Of a stretch of 12,033 nucleotides of DNA, positions 1 to 6,190 are shown piece after piece. Under the pieces are notes generated by a model. That model worked only from the letters and a program-made list of their open reading frames with translations. It was not told where the DNA came from and searched no databases. The stretch is taken from positions 1 to 12,033 of the forward strand of contig CANHMN010000029.1 of NCBI GenBank assembly GCA_947461645.1, written 5' to 3'. How positions within the stretch are numbered: the first letter of the stretch is position 1; every line of letters begins with the position of its first letter. The position numbers were made by a program, and so were the translations under genes. The stretch comes from Chitinophagaceae bacterium (lineage in GTDB: Bacteria > Bacteroidota > Bacteroidia > Chitinophagales > Chitinophagaceae).

Positions 1-416
1 ACTTCGAGTCCTTTTCTGAAAAATCCTCCATGTTGCCACAGGAAAATGTTTTTGGCTGTTTGCTGACTTATGGTACTGGCACCTCTTGTTTTATTGGGAT
101 GCTTTTTGTTGTATTTCATGGCTTTTTTGATGGCTTTGATGTCAAACCCATCATGATCGGGAAACAATTGATCTTCGGAAGCCATAACAGCCAACTTGAT
201 GTTTGAACCCATTTCATCATAATTGATGTAATCTCTTCGAAGTCCGTTGCCCTCCAAAGCATTAACAGCCTGTGTAATGGTAATTGGTGGATCAATCCAT
301 TTGCACCAAATTAGGTATACGAACTGGCCGATAAAGAGGAAAAGCAACAGCTTCTTAAGCAACTTCCCAAAGCTGAATGAATTACTGTTTTTGACCGTTT
401 TTTCTTGATTGACCAA
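1..416 (-). CDS. mtgA: Monofunctional biosynthetic peptidoglycan transglycosylase (GT51), N-terminal part, 3' end cut by window edge
   Basis: MtgA is a membrane-anchored glycosyltransferase that polymerises lipid II into glycan strands on the outer face of the inner membrane and, unlike class A PBPs, lacks a transpeptidase domain. The 138 visible codons show a short basic cytoplasmic leader, one membrane segment (about residues 19-37), then the GT51 start. The motif EDQLFPDHDGFD (81-92) contains the family's catalytic Glu81, and RGASTISQQTAKN (111-123) followed by FLW is the second signature, nearly identical to E. coli MtgA. The C-terminal part of the glycosyltransferase domain lies outside the window. 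The start is inferred: the upstream in-frame codon is the TAA of the LysE-type gene, and no ATG occurs before residue 69, so TTG at 416 is the only start that keeps the full membrane anchor. It lies 3 bp after that stop, so translation is probably coupled. The family call is very secure; the start codon is less so. Confidence 0.93.
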   Translation of the reverse strand, partial: MVNQEKTVKNSNSFSFGKLLKKLLLFLFIGQFVYLIWCKWIDPPITITQAVNALEGNGLRRDYINYDEMGSNIKLAVMASEDQLFPDHDGFDIKAIKKAMKYNKKHPNKTRGASTISQQTAKNIFLWQHGGFFRKGLE

Positions 417-419
417 TCG

Positions 420-1049
420 TTAAGATTTTTTGGTGTACAGCACTCCCAAGAGCAATGCGATGCCGAAAGCAATGAATAGAATGCCTGATATTTTATTGAT
501 GATATTGATGTTTCTGTCGGTGAGTTTGTTTCTCAATTTTCCGGCAAGATTGATTTTGAATATGTCGGCGCCCATGTTCATAAATAGACAAATAGAAAAT
601 ATCGCCATTCGCTCATCATAGTTGTTGGCAATGGCTTTTGTTGCTGCCGCAAACCAAAGCGCAATTATAGCAGGGTTGAGTGTATTGATTAGGAACCCAG
701 TTAGAAACAATTTTATGTGAGTGGTGCTTGCAATTTTTATTCCGTTGTTCAATTCATCTTTGCTGTGGTATTTTTTTATGAACAGATAAAAAATACCAAG
801 TCCAATTAAAAATATACCGCCTGCTATTCCGATGGGTTTTTTAAAGGAGATGACTTCTCCCAAAAGGCCACCAAAAAAATTAGCTGTTATTACCCAAAGT
901 AAATCGCTCAGCCAAACGCCTGACACAAAGGAAAAGGCACTGGCTATTCCATAATTTATCCTGAGCTTAAGAATAGTGAATACCACTGGACCCACCGAAA
1001 AAATCAGTGCCAAACCAAGCAATAATCCAGATATGATGGCATCAGTCAT
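420..1049 (-). CDS. LysE/RhtB-family exporter (amino-acid-type translocator)
   Basis: A 209-residue integral inner-membrane protein of the LysE/RhtB superfamily, whose members export amino acids or related small metabolites using the proton motive force. About six hydrophobic segments are visible (roughly residues 6-26, 37-58, 72-91, 114-138, 146-166 and 186-205). The N-terminal family signature is present: Gly-Pro at 20-21 followed by regularly spaced glycines up to SGVWLSD (43-49), as is the conserved Asn-Pro (NTLNPAIIALW, 122-132) in the fourth segment. The length is normal for the family. The gene lies 19 bp downstream of the GH3-type gene and 3 bp upstream of the mtgA start, so the three are very likely cotranscribed. 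The substrate cannot be told from sequence; characterised relatives export Lys, Arg, Thr, homoserine or Cys, but many members are unassigned. The GH3 neighbour raises the possibility of an amino-acid or amino-acid-conjugate substrate, which is inference only. Confidence 0.88.
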   Translation of the reverse strand: MTDAIISGLLLGLALIFSVGPVVFTILKLRINYGIASAFSFVSGVWLSDLLWVITANFFGGLLGEVISFKKPIGIAGGIFLIGLGIFYLFIKKYHSKDELNNGIKIASTTHIKLFLTGFLINTLNPAIIALWFAAATKAIANNYDERMAIFSICLFMNMGADIFKINLAGKLRNKLTDRNINIINKISGILFIAFGIALLLGVLYTKKS

Positions 1050-1068
1050 AGTTAAATACTACAGGTTA

Positions 1069-2595
1069 TCAAAGCTGCTGAAGAAAAGCATGCCAGTCTT
1101 CGAGCATTTTCCCTTTCAATACTCTTGGAAATTTATGCTGGCCTCCAATTTTTCCTTTGGAAGCCATAAAATCTAAAAATACTTTTTCGCTGAGTACTTG
1201 TACTTCAACAGCTTTGAGTGCATGTTTTCTTTCCACTTCATAATCGTCGTTCAGCTGTTTTAATTTCTCGTCGATTAGCGTACTGAATTTTTCAGCATCT
1301 ATATTATCGTTAGAAGCAATGTACCATTTGTGTGCAAAGAAATTTCCGAACGGGATTCCGGTTACGGTAAATTCAGGTATAGATACATTTTGCTCAGAAG
1401 AAACCATTTCAATGGCTTTGTTCATGTTGTCTACACTCAGGTGTTCGCCAACCAAACTTAAAAAGTGTTTAGTTCTGCCTGTAATGACAATCTCATTTCT
1501 TTCTTTGTCTATCAGCCTAACGGTATCGCCTATAGCATACCTCCATGCACCGGCGTTTGTGCTTATGAGAATAGCATAGTCTTTGTTTTGTTCAATTTCA
1601 TGAAGCATGAAGGCTTCTGGTTGATCAATCATGTTGCCTTCACTGTCAAAGTTCTTCTCATCAAATGGAACAAATTCAAAAAAGATATTGTTGTTGATGG
1701 CCAGTTGCATGCCTTTGGTTTCCTGTCTGCTTTGGTAGGCGAGGAAGCCTTCACTGGCCAGGTAAGTTTCAATATAGGTAATGGGTTTGCCCATCAGTCT
1801 TTCAAACCCTTTTTTGTAGGGTTCCATGGAAACACCACCATGCACATAAAACGCCAGGTTAGGCCACAAATCATGAATACTGTTGAGCTGGTATTTTTCA
1901 ATTATTTTTTCAATGCAGAGTTGAAGCCACGCAGGAACACCAACGAGGAAACCAATATCCCATGAAGGGGCATTTTCTACTATTTCATCAATTTTTTTGG
2001 CCCAGTCTTTTTCTTTGGCAATCTTTTTACCGGGCTTGTACAAGCCAAGACCCTGAAACCAGAATGGAATGTTTTTTTGCTGAATGCCGCTTAAGTCGCC
2101 TGCAAAAAAAGTAGGTCCTTTTTGCAGTTGCGTGCTTCCACCCAGCATTAGCCAACCTTTGCCAATAGCGCTCTTGGGCACATTTTCGTATCTGGCCAAA
2201 CTGATTAACTGACGAATACTCGTAAGGGTATTGCTTTTGATAAGTTCTCGGGTTATGGGAATGTATTTGCTGGCCGCTTCGCTTGTTCCGCTGCTCAAGG
2301 CAAAATATTTAATTACTCCCGGCCAACACACATCAGGTGTTCCTTCCAGGGTTTTATACCACCATTCCTGGTATATTTTGTCGTAATTAAATGCAGGTAC
2401 TATTTGCTGAAATTTTTTACCTGGATGTTTGCTAAGCAGGATCTCATCGTACAGGTATTTTTGTCCAAACTCTGTAAACCGAGCTTTTTTCAACAACTTT
2501 TTCAAAACCCTAAGTTGTTGTCTGCGTACATCACTCACCGGAATGTTCAAAGCTTTGGCAAGGTAAACTGGTAATTTGATGTCGAATAAAGCCAT
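1069..2595 (-). CDS. GH3-family adenylate-forming enzyme (acyl-acid amido synthetase-like)
   Basis: A 508-residue member of the GH3 family (named after the plant auxin-responsive GH3 proteins), a branch of the adenylate-forming enzymes. Plant members activate a carboxylic acid with ATP and join it to an amino acid. The three nucleotide-binding motifs can be seen in order: the P-loop-like SSGTSE (101-106) after a conserved YFAL; YIETYLASEG (274-283); and WRYAIGDTVRL (351-361), with Asp357 in the position that contacts the ribose of ATP. A hinge-like TGRTKHFLSLVGEHL (372-386) leads into the smaller C-terminal domain, which ends in the typical GGQHKFPR (484-491). There is no signal peptide, so it is cytoplasmic. 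It starts the leftward unit with the LysE-type exporter and mtgA; the ATG at 2595 is about 16 bp after the predicted transcription start. The function of bacterial members is largely unknown, so the acid and amine substrates should not be assigned. It is often annotated as 'GH3 auxin-responsive promoter family protein', a misleading name for an enzyme. Confidence 0.92.
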   Translation of the reverse strand: MALFDIKLPVYLAKALNIPVSDVRRQQLRVLKKLLKKARFTEFGQKYLYDEILLSKHPGKKFQQIVPAFNYDKIYQEWWYKTLEGTPDVCWPGVIKYFALSSGTSEAASKYIPITRELIKSNTLTSIRQLISLARYENVPKSAIGKGWLMLGGSTQLQKGPTFFAGDLSGIQQKNIPFWFQGLGLYKPGKKIAKEKDWAKKIDEIVENAPSWDIGFLVGVPAWLQLCIEKIIEKYQLNSIHDLWPNLAFYVHGGVSMEPYKKGFERLMGKPITYIETYLASEGFLAYQSRQETKGMQLAINNNIFFEFVPFDEKNFDSEGNMIDQPEAFMLHEIEQNKDYAILISTNAGAWRYAIGDTVRLIDKERNEIVITGRTKHFLSLVGEHLSVDNMNKAIEMVSSEQNVSIPEFTVTGIPFGNFFAHKWYIASNDNIDAEKFSTLIDEKLKQLNDDYEVERKHALKAVEVQVLSEKVFLDFMASKGKIGGQHKFPRVLKGKMLEDWHAFLQQL

Positions 2596-2617
2596 TTATT
2601 AATTTGTTCCTTTATCG

Positions 2618-2650
2618 CAAATATAAATTAATGAATCGCTTTTACCTCAA
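2618..2650 (-). promoter_or_regulatory. Predicted Bacteroidota-type promoter of the GH3-lysE-mtgA unit
   Basis: On the minus strand a perfect TAnnTTTG box (TATATTTG, plus-strand positions 2618-2625) is preceded by TTG (2648-2650) at a spacing of 22 bp, close to the -33/-7 layout described for Bacteroidota primary sigma factors. Transcription would begin near 2611, giving a leader of about 16 nt before the ATG at 2595. No Shine-Dalgarno sequence is seen, which is usual for this phylum. Confidence 0.6.
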
Positions 2651-2721
2651 TTATCGGGTAGCAATGTTAAAATGCATCTATTTACTTCCCAACCTCAATC
2701 GTCTCTTTGACAAAAATGAAG

Positions 2722-2729
2722 TAGGTTTG
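2722..2729 (+). promoter_or_regulatory. Candidate -7 box for the S46 peptidase gene
   Basis: TAGGTTTG matches TAnnTTTG exactly and lies 53 bp before the peptidase ATG, predicting a leader of about 45-50 nt. A TTTG occurs at 2706-2709 but only 12 bp upstream of the box, shorter than the usual spacing, so the upstream element is not convincing. It is the best match to the box in the divergent 187-bp intergenic region on this strand. Confidence 0.35.
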
Positions 2730-2782
2730 CCCCCTGAAAAAACAGCGCGCTTCCTTAATTTTACAAACCTAAAATAAACGCA

Positions 2783-4963
2783 ATGAAGAAACTATTACTC
2801 TCATTGGTGTTGTTGGTTTCCATCAACACCGTTAAGGCCGACGAAGGCATGTGGTTGCCTATGCTATTGGGCAAACAGGTTTACGACAACATGGTTAAAA
2901 AAGGATTGAAGCTTACCAAAGAGCAGCTTTACTCCATCAACAAATCTTCTTTGAAAGATGCCATCATTATTTTCGGAAGAGGTTGTACTGGCGAAATTGT
3001 AAGCAATCAGGGTTTGATTTTTACCAACCATCACTGCGGTTATGATGCCATTGCCTCTGCCAGCAGCGTTCAAAACAATTACCTGCGCGACGGTTTTTAC
3101 GCCTTTAACAAAGACCAGGAAATCAAAACAGAACTTACCGTTCAGTTCTTGTTGAGGATTGAAGATGTTACCAAGCAAGTTCAGGACAAAGTAAAAGGTA
3201 TTGAAGACTGGACTGAGCGTACCAAAAAATTACAGGATGCTTACAAGAGCATCACAGAAAAAGTAGCAGACAAAGAAAACGGTATTTCAGGAAGAATTTA
3301 CAGCATGTTCAAAGACAACCAATATATCATGTATGTTTACCAAACATACAAAGATGTTCGTTTGGTGGGAACTCCTCCGGAGAGCATTGGAAAGTTTGGT
3401 GGAGATACCGACAATTGGGAGTGGCCAAGACATACAGGAGATTTCTCTGTTTTCAGGGTGTATGCCTCTAAGGATGGTAAGCCTGCAGAATACAACAAGG
3501 ACAATCAACCACTGAAGCCTAAACACTTTTTGCCGGTAAGCATCAAGGGTATCAAAGACGGTGACTATGCTATGATTTATGGCTATCCAGGAAGCACTAA
3601 CCGTTATGAAACCAGTTATGGAATCAAACTGAAAAATGACATTGAAAATCCATCATTGGTTGCTTTAAGAGACATGCGTTTGAAATATATGCATGAGCAA
3701 ATGGTAAAAGATCCTGCAGTGAAACTGAAGCTTGCTTCTGATTATGCAGGAATCGCTAACTACTGGAAGTTTTTTGACGGAGAAACAAAGCAGTTAATCA
3801 AATTCAATACCTACGAGCAAAAACAGAAATACGAAAACGATTTCCAGAAGTGGTCTGTTGAATGGGCTAAAAATAAAGGAAACAGAGAGTTCATGGGAGT
3901 GATGGGAGATTATCAAACCAATTATGAAACCTGGACACCTTATGCCAAACACCGCGTTTATTTGCGTGAAGGAATTTTGGGCTCGCCATTATCTGCTTTT
4001 GCATCTTCGCTTGTTCCTTTGGAAATGGCACTTTCTAAAGGAGATGCCAATAGCGCAGAAGTTAAAAAAGCTCTCGAGGCCGCAGATGCTGCAAGAGCAA
4101 CTTTTTTAGAGAATGAAGACATTCCTAGTGACAATAATATTCTTGCCGGAGTAGCAAAAGCATTTTATACAGACATTGATGAAACTCAACGCCCTCAAGA
4201 CTATTATGAAAAAATCGCCCCCTATGGTGACCTTTATGATGATGCCACTTACAAAAAATGGGCGCTTGATGTTTTTGTAAACACAATGATTCTTAACGAC
4301 GAAAAATGGAAAGCATTTATGGCAGCGCCAACGGCAAGCGCACTTTCCAATGATCCGGCGTATGCATTTGCATCTGCATTCGTGAAAAATTACAACGAAA
4401 AATATGCGCCATTGTTTACAACCTTCAACAACAAGAACAACGAGTTGGGACATTTCTATTTGAAGGGAATCATGCAGCGCGATTCTGTTGCAGCCTCAAA
4501 AATGTATCCTGATGCCAACTTCAGTATGAGGGTGAGTTATGGTAACGTAAAAAGCTACAAACCAAGAGATGGTATTTTCTGCGATTACATTACCACTGCC
4601 AAAGGAATTTTGGAAAAATACAAACCCGGAGATTATGAGTTTGACTTGCCAAACAAACAAGTTGAACTTTTCAAAAAGAAAGACTTTGGTCAATACATCG
4701 ATAAAAACAGAAACGACCTTGTAATCGCATTTATTACCACCAATGATATTACCGGTGGTAACAGCGGAAGTCCGGTGATTGATGGCAATGGCAACTTGAT
4801 TGGACTTGCTTTTGACGGCAACTATGAGGCGCTTAGCCATAAAATAGCTTTTGATAAGGATTTGAACCGCACCATTTGTGTAGATGTTCGCTACGTATTG
4901 TGGTGCATCGATAAATTGGGAGGCGCGAAAAACCTGATTGATGAAATAAAGCCCATCAAGTAA
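2783..4963 (+). CDS. S46-family dipeptidyl peptidase, DPP7-like, secreted to the periplasm
   Basis: A 726-residue serine exopeptidase of family S46 (chymotrypsin fold with an inserted helical domain), which removes dipeptides from the N-termini of oligopeptides; Bacteroidota use these enzymes to feed on peptides. A signal peptide is clear (residues 1-19, cleavage probably after Ala19 in VKA/DEG), and the mature protein begins with the DEGMW typical of the family. Catalytic residues by alignment from memory: His84 in TNHHCGY, Asp220 in WPRHTGDFS and Ser661 in GGNSGSPV. Asn211-Trp212 (DTDNW) match the residues that hold the substrate N-terminus. Cys68 and Cys85 probably form the usual disulfide. 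The specificity position 18 residues after the serine is Gly679 (FDGN), as in DPP7 with its hydrophobic or broad P1 preference, not Arg as in DPP11, which prefers Asp/Glu. The length fits the family. The gene stands alone between divergent GH3 and downstream genes and has its own terminator. Family certain; subtype inferred from one residue. Confidence 0.95.
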   Translation: MKKLLLSLVLLVSINTVKADEGMWLPMLLGKQVYDNMVKKGLKLTKEQLYSINKSSLKDAIIIFGRGCTGEIVSNQGLIFTNHHCGYDAIASASSVQNNYLRDGFYAFNKDQEIKTELTVQFLLRIEDVTKQVQDKVKGIEDWTERTKKLQDAYKSITEKVADKENGISGRIYSMFKDNQYIMYVYQTYKDVRLVGTPPESIGKFGGDTDNWEWPRHTGDFSVFRVYASKDGKPAEYNKDNQPLKPKHFLPVSIKGIKDGDYAMIYGYPGSTNRYETSYGIKLKNDIENPSLVALRDMRLKYMHEQMVKDPAVKLKLASDYAGIANYWKFFDGETKQLIKFNTYEQKQKYENDFQKWSVEWAKNKGNREFMGVMGDYQTNYETWTPYAKHRVYLREGILGSPLSAFASSLVPLEMALSKGDANSAEVKKALEAADAARATFLENEDIPSDNNILAGVAKAFYTDIDETQRPQDYYEKIAPYGDLYDDATYKKWALDVFVNTMILNDEKWKAFMAAPTASALSNDPAYAFASAFVKNYNEKYAPLFTTFNNKNNELGHFYLKGIMQRDSVAASKMYPDANFSMRVSYGNVKSYKPRDGIFCDYITTAKGILEKYKPGDYEFDLPNKQVELFKKKDFGQYIDKNRNDLVIAFITTNDITGGNSGSPVIDGNGNLIGLAFDGNYEALSHKIAFDKDLNRTICVDVRYVLWCIDKLGGAKNLIDEIKPIK

Positions 4964-4993
4964 AATAAACCAGATCTAACTTCAATAGTATTC

Positions 4994-5023
4994 AAAACCG
5001 CTCTGTTTAAGGGGCGGTTTTTT
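4994..5023 (+). terminator. Rho-independent terminator after the S46 peptidase gene
   Basis: AAAACCGCTC (4994-5003) pairs with GGGCGGTTTT (5012-5021) with one G-U wobble across an 8-nt loop, and the second arm runs into a T tract ending at 5023. It lies 30 bp after the peptidase stop codon and before the promoter of the next gene, so the peptidase is probably monocistronic. Confidence 0.8.
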
Positions 5024-5049
5024 ATTGGTCATACACAAGCCAATCGTGC

Positions 5050-5076
5050 TTGAAAGCCTTATTTTTACTACTTTTG
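5050..5076 (+). promoter_or_regulatory. Predicted Bacteroidota-type promoter of the DHS-like gene
   Basis: TACTTTTG (5069-5076) matches the TAnnTTTG box exactly, and a TTG at 5050-5052 lies 16 bp upstream, slightly short for the usual spacing. Transcription would begin near 5083, leaving a leader of roughly 13 nt before the ATG at 5096. The gene sits behind a terminator, so an own promoter is expected. Confidence 0.5.
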
Positions 5077-5095
5077 CCAACTAAATTATTTAAAC

Positions 5096-6070
5096 ATGAA
5101 TAAGGGTCCTGTTTCTCAATACTTAGAACACCATTACAGACATTTTAATGCTGCAGCATTGATGGATGCAGCTAAAGGATATGAATTGCATTTGCTCGAA
5201 GGTGGAAAAATGATGGTAACGCTGGCAGGCGCAATGAGCACTGCCGAATTAGGATTAAGTTTCGCCGAAATGATTCGTCAGGATAAAGTGGCCATCATCA
5301 GTTGCACCGGTGCCAACCTCGAAGAAGACATCATGAATCTTGTGGCACATTCTCATTACAAGCGTGTTCCTAATTACAGAGACCTCAGTCCGCAAGATGA
5401 ATGGGATCTTTTGGAAAACCATTACAACAGGGTTACAGATACTTGTATACCTGAGGAAGAGGCTTTCAGAAGATTGCAAAAACACATTCATCAAATTTGG
5501 AAAGATGCAGATGATAAAGGCGAAAGGTATTTTCCGCACGAGTTTATGTATAAAATGTTGCTGAGCGGAGTATTAGAGCAGTACTATGAAATAGACCCTA
5601 AGAACAGCTGGATGCTAGCAGCTGCAGAAAAGAATATTCCAATTGTAGTGCCGGGTTGGGAAGACAGCACCATGGGAAATATTTTTGCTTCTTATGTCAT
5701 TAAAAATGAAATGAAAGCAAGTACCATGAAAAGTGGAATTGAATACATGGTATGGTTGGCCGATTGGTACAAAAACAACTCCTCCGGAAAGGGAGTTGGT
5801 TTCTTCCAAATTGGTGGTGGTATAGCCGGTGATTTTCCTATTTGTGTTGTTCCGATGATGTATCAAGATTTGGAATGGCATGACGTTCCATTCTGGAGTT
5901 ATTTTTGTCAAATCAGCGACTCTACAACATCTTACGGATCCTATTCCGGAGCGGTTCCCAACGAAAAAATCACGTGGGGTAAACTTGACGTGAATACACC
6001 AAAATTCATAGTGGAAAGTGATGCTACCATTGTAGCGCCATTGATTTTTGCCTGGGTATTAGGTTGGTAA
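5096..6070 (+). CDS. Deoxyhypusine synthase-like protein lacking the catalytic lysine
   Basis: A 324-residue cytoplasmic protein of the deoxyhypusine synthase (DHS) superfamily. True DHS transfers the aminobutyl group of spermidine to a lysine of eIF5A using NAD; bacteria lack eIF5A, so that activity is not expected here, and bacterial homologues are associated with polyamine metabolism or unassigned. The NAD-binding region SCTGANLEED (69-78) corresponds to the TAGGVEED region of eukaryotic DHS, and the C-terminal stretch GAVPNEKITWGKL (285-297) with VESDATIVAPL (306-316) matches the end of the fold. The enzyme's key lysine (Lys329 in human, in GGGVVKHH) is replaced: here the glycine triplet 240-242 is followed by IAGDFPICVVP, placing Gly245 at that site. 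I recall the same GGGIAGDFP in Bacteroidota relatives, so this looks like a subfamily trait rather than a mutation. Monocistronic by position, with its own promoter candidate and terminator; no polyamine genes are adjacent. Fold certain, reaction unknown. Confidence 0.9.
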   Translation: MNKGPVSQYLEHHYRHFNAAALMDAAKGYELHLLEGGKMMVTLAGAMSTAELGLSFAEMIRQDKVAIISCTGANLEEDIMNLVAHSHYKRVPNYRDLSPQDEWDLLENHYNRVTDTCIPEEEAFRRLQKHIHQIWKDADDKGERYFPHEFMYKMLLSGVLEQYYEIDPKNSWMLAAAEKNIPIVVPGWEDSTMGNIFASYVIKNEMKASTMKSGIEYMVWLADWYKNNSSGKGVGFFQIGGGIAGDFPICVVPMMYQDLEWHDVPFWSYFCQISDSTTSYGSYSGAVPNEKITWGKLDVNTPKFIVESDATIVAPLIFAWVLGW

Positions 6071-6099
6071 TTTGATGAATTCTCCTCAGAAATAATACT

Positions 6100-6131
6100 A
6101 CAGCGATAAGAACAACTCTTATCGCTGTTTT
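6100..6131 (+). terminator. Terminator after the DHS-like gene
   Basis: A perfect 12-bp inverted repeat, ACAGCGATAAGA (6100-6111) and TCTTATCGCTGT (6117-6128), encloses a 5-nt loop and is followed by TTTTA. The hairpin is strong although the T tract is short. It lies 29 bp after the stop codon and separates this gene from the kinase-regulator pair. Confidence 0.75.
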
Positions 6132-6190
6132 AGTTAGGAATAGTGTTAACTTTAACTCTACTGTTTTCTACATCCAATATTTCTCTCAGC

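Noticed and set aside
1465..1965. Plus-strand open frame of 166 codons
   Set aside because: It lies wholly inside the GH3-family gene on the other strand, shows no recognisable domain or start signals, and has the composition expected of an antisense shadow.
5096..6070. Calling this gene a true deoxyhypusine synthase
   Set aside because: The imine-forming lysine position is glycine and bacteria have no eIF5A, so only the fold, not the reaction, can be assigned.
6147..6154. TAACTTTA as a -7 box for the histidine kinase operon
   Set aside because: The last base deviates from TAnnTTTG and no TTG is present at the right distance upstream, so I do not list it as a promoter.
6143..6190. GTG at 6143 as start of the histidine kinase
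   Set aside because: It would add 16 residues without a natural signal-anchor context and lies just 12 bp beyond the terminator hairpin of the previous gene. The ATG at 6191 precedes the basic residues and first membrane segment.
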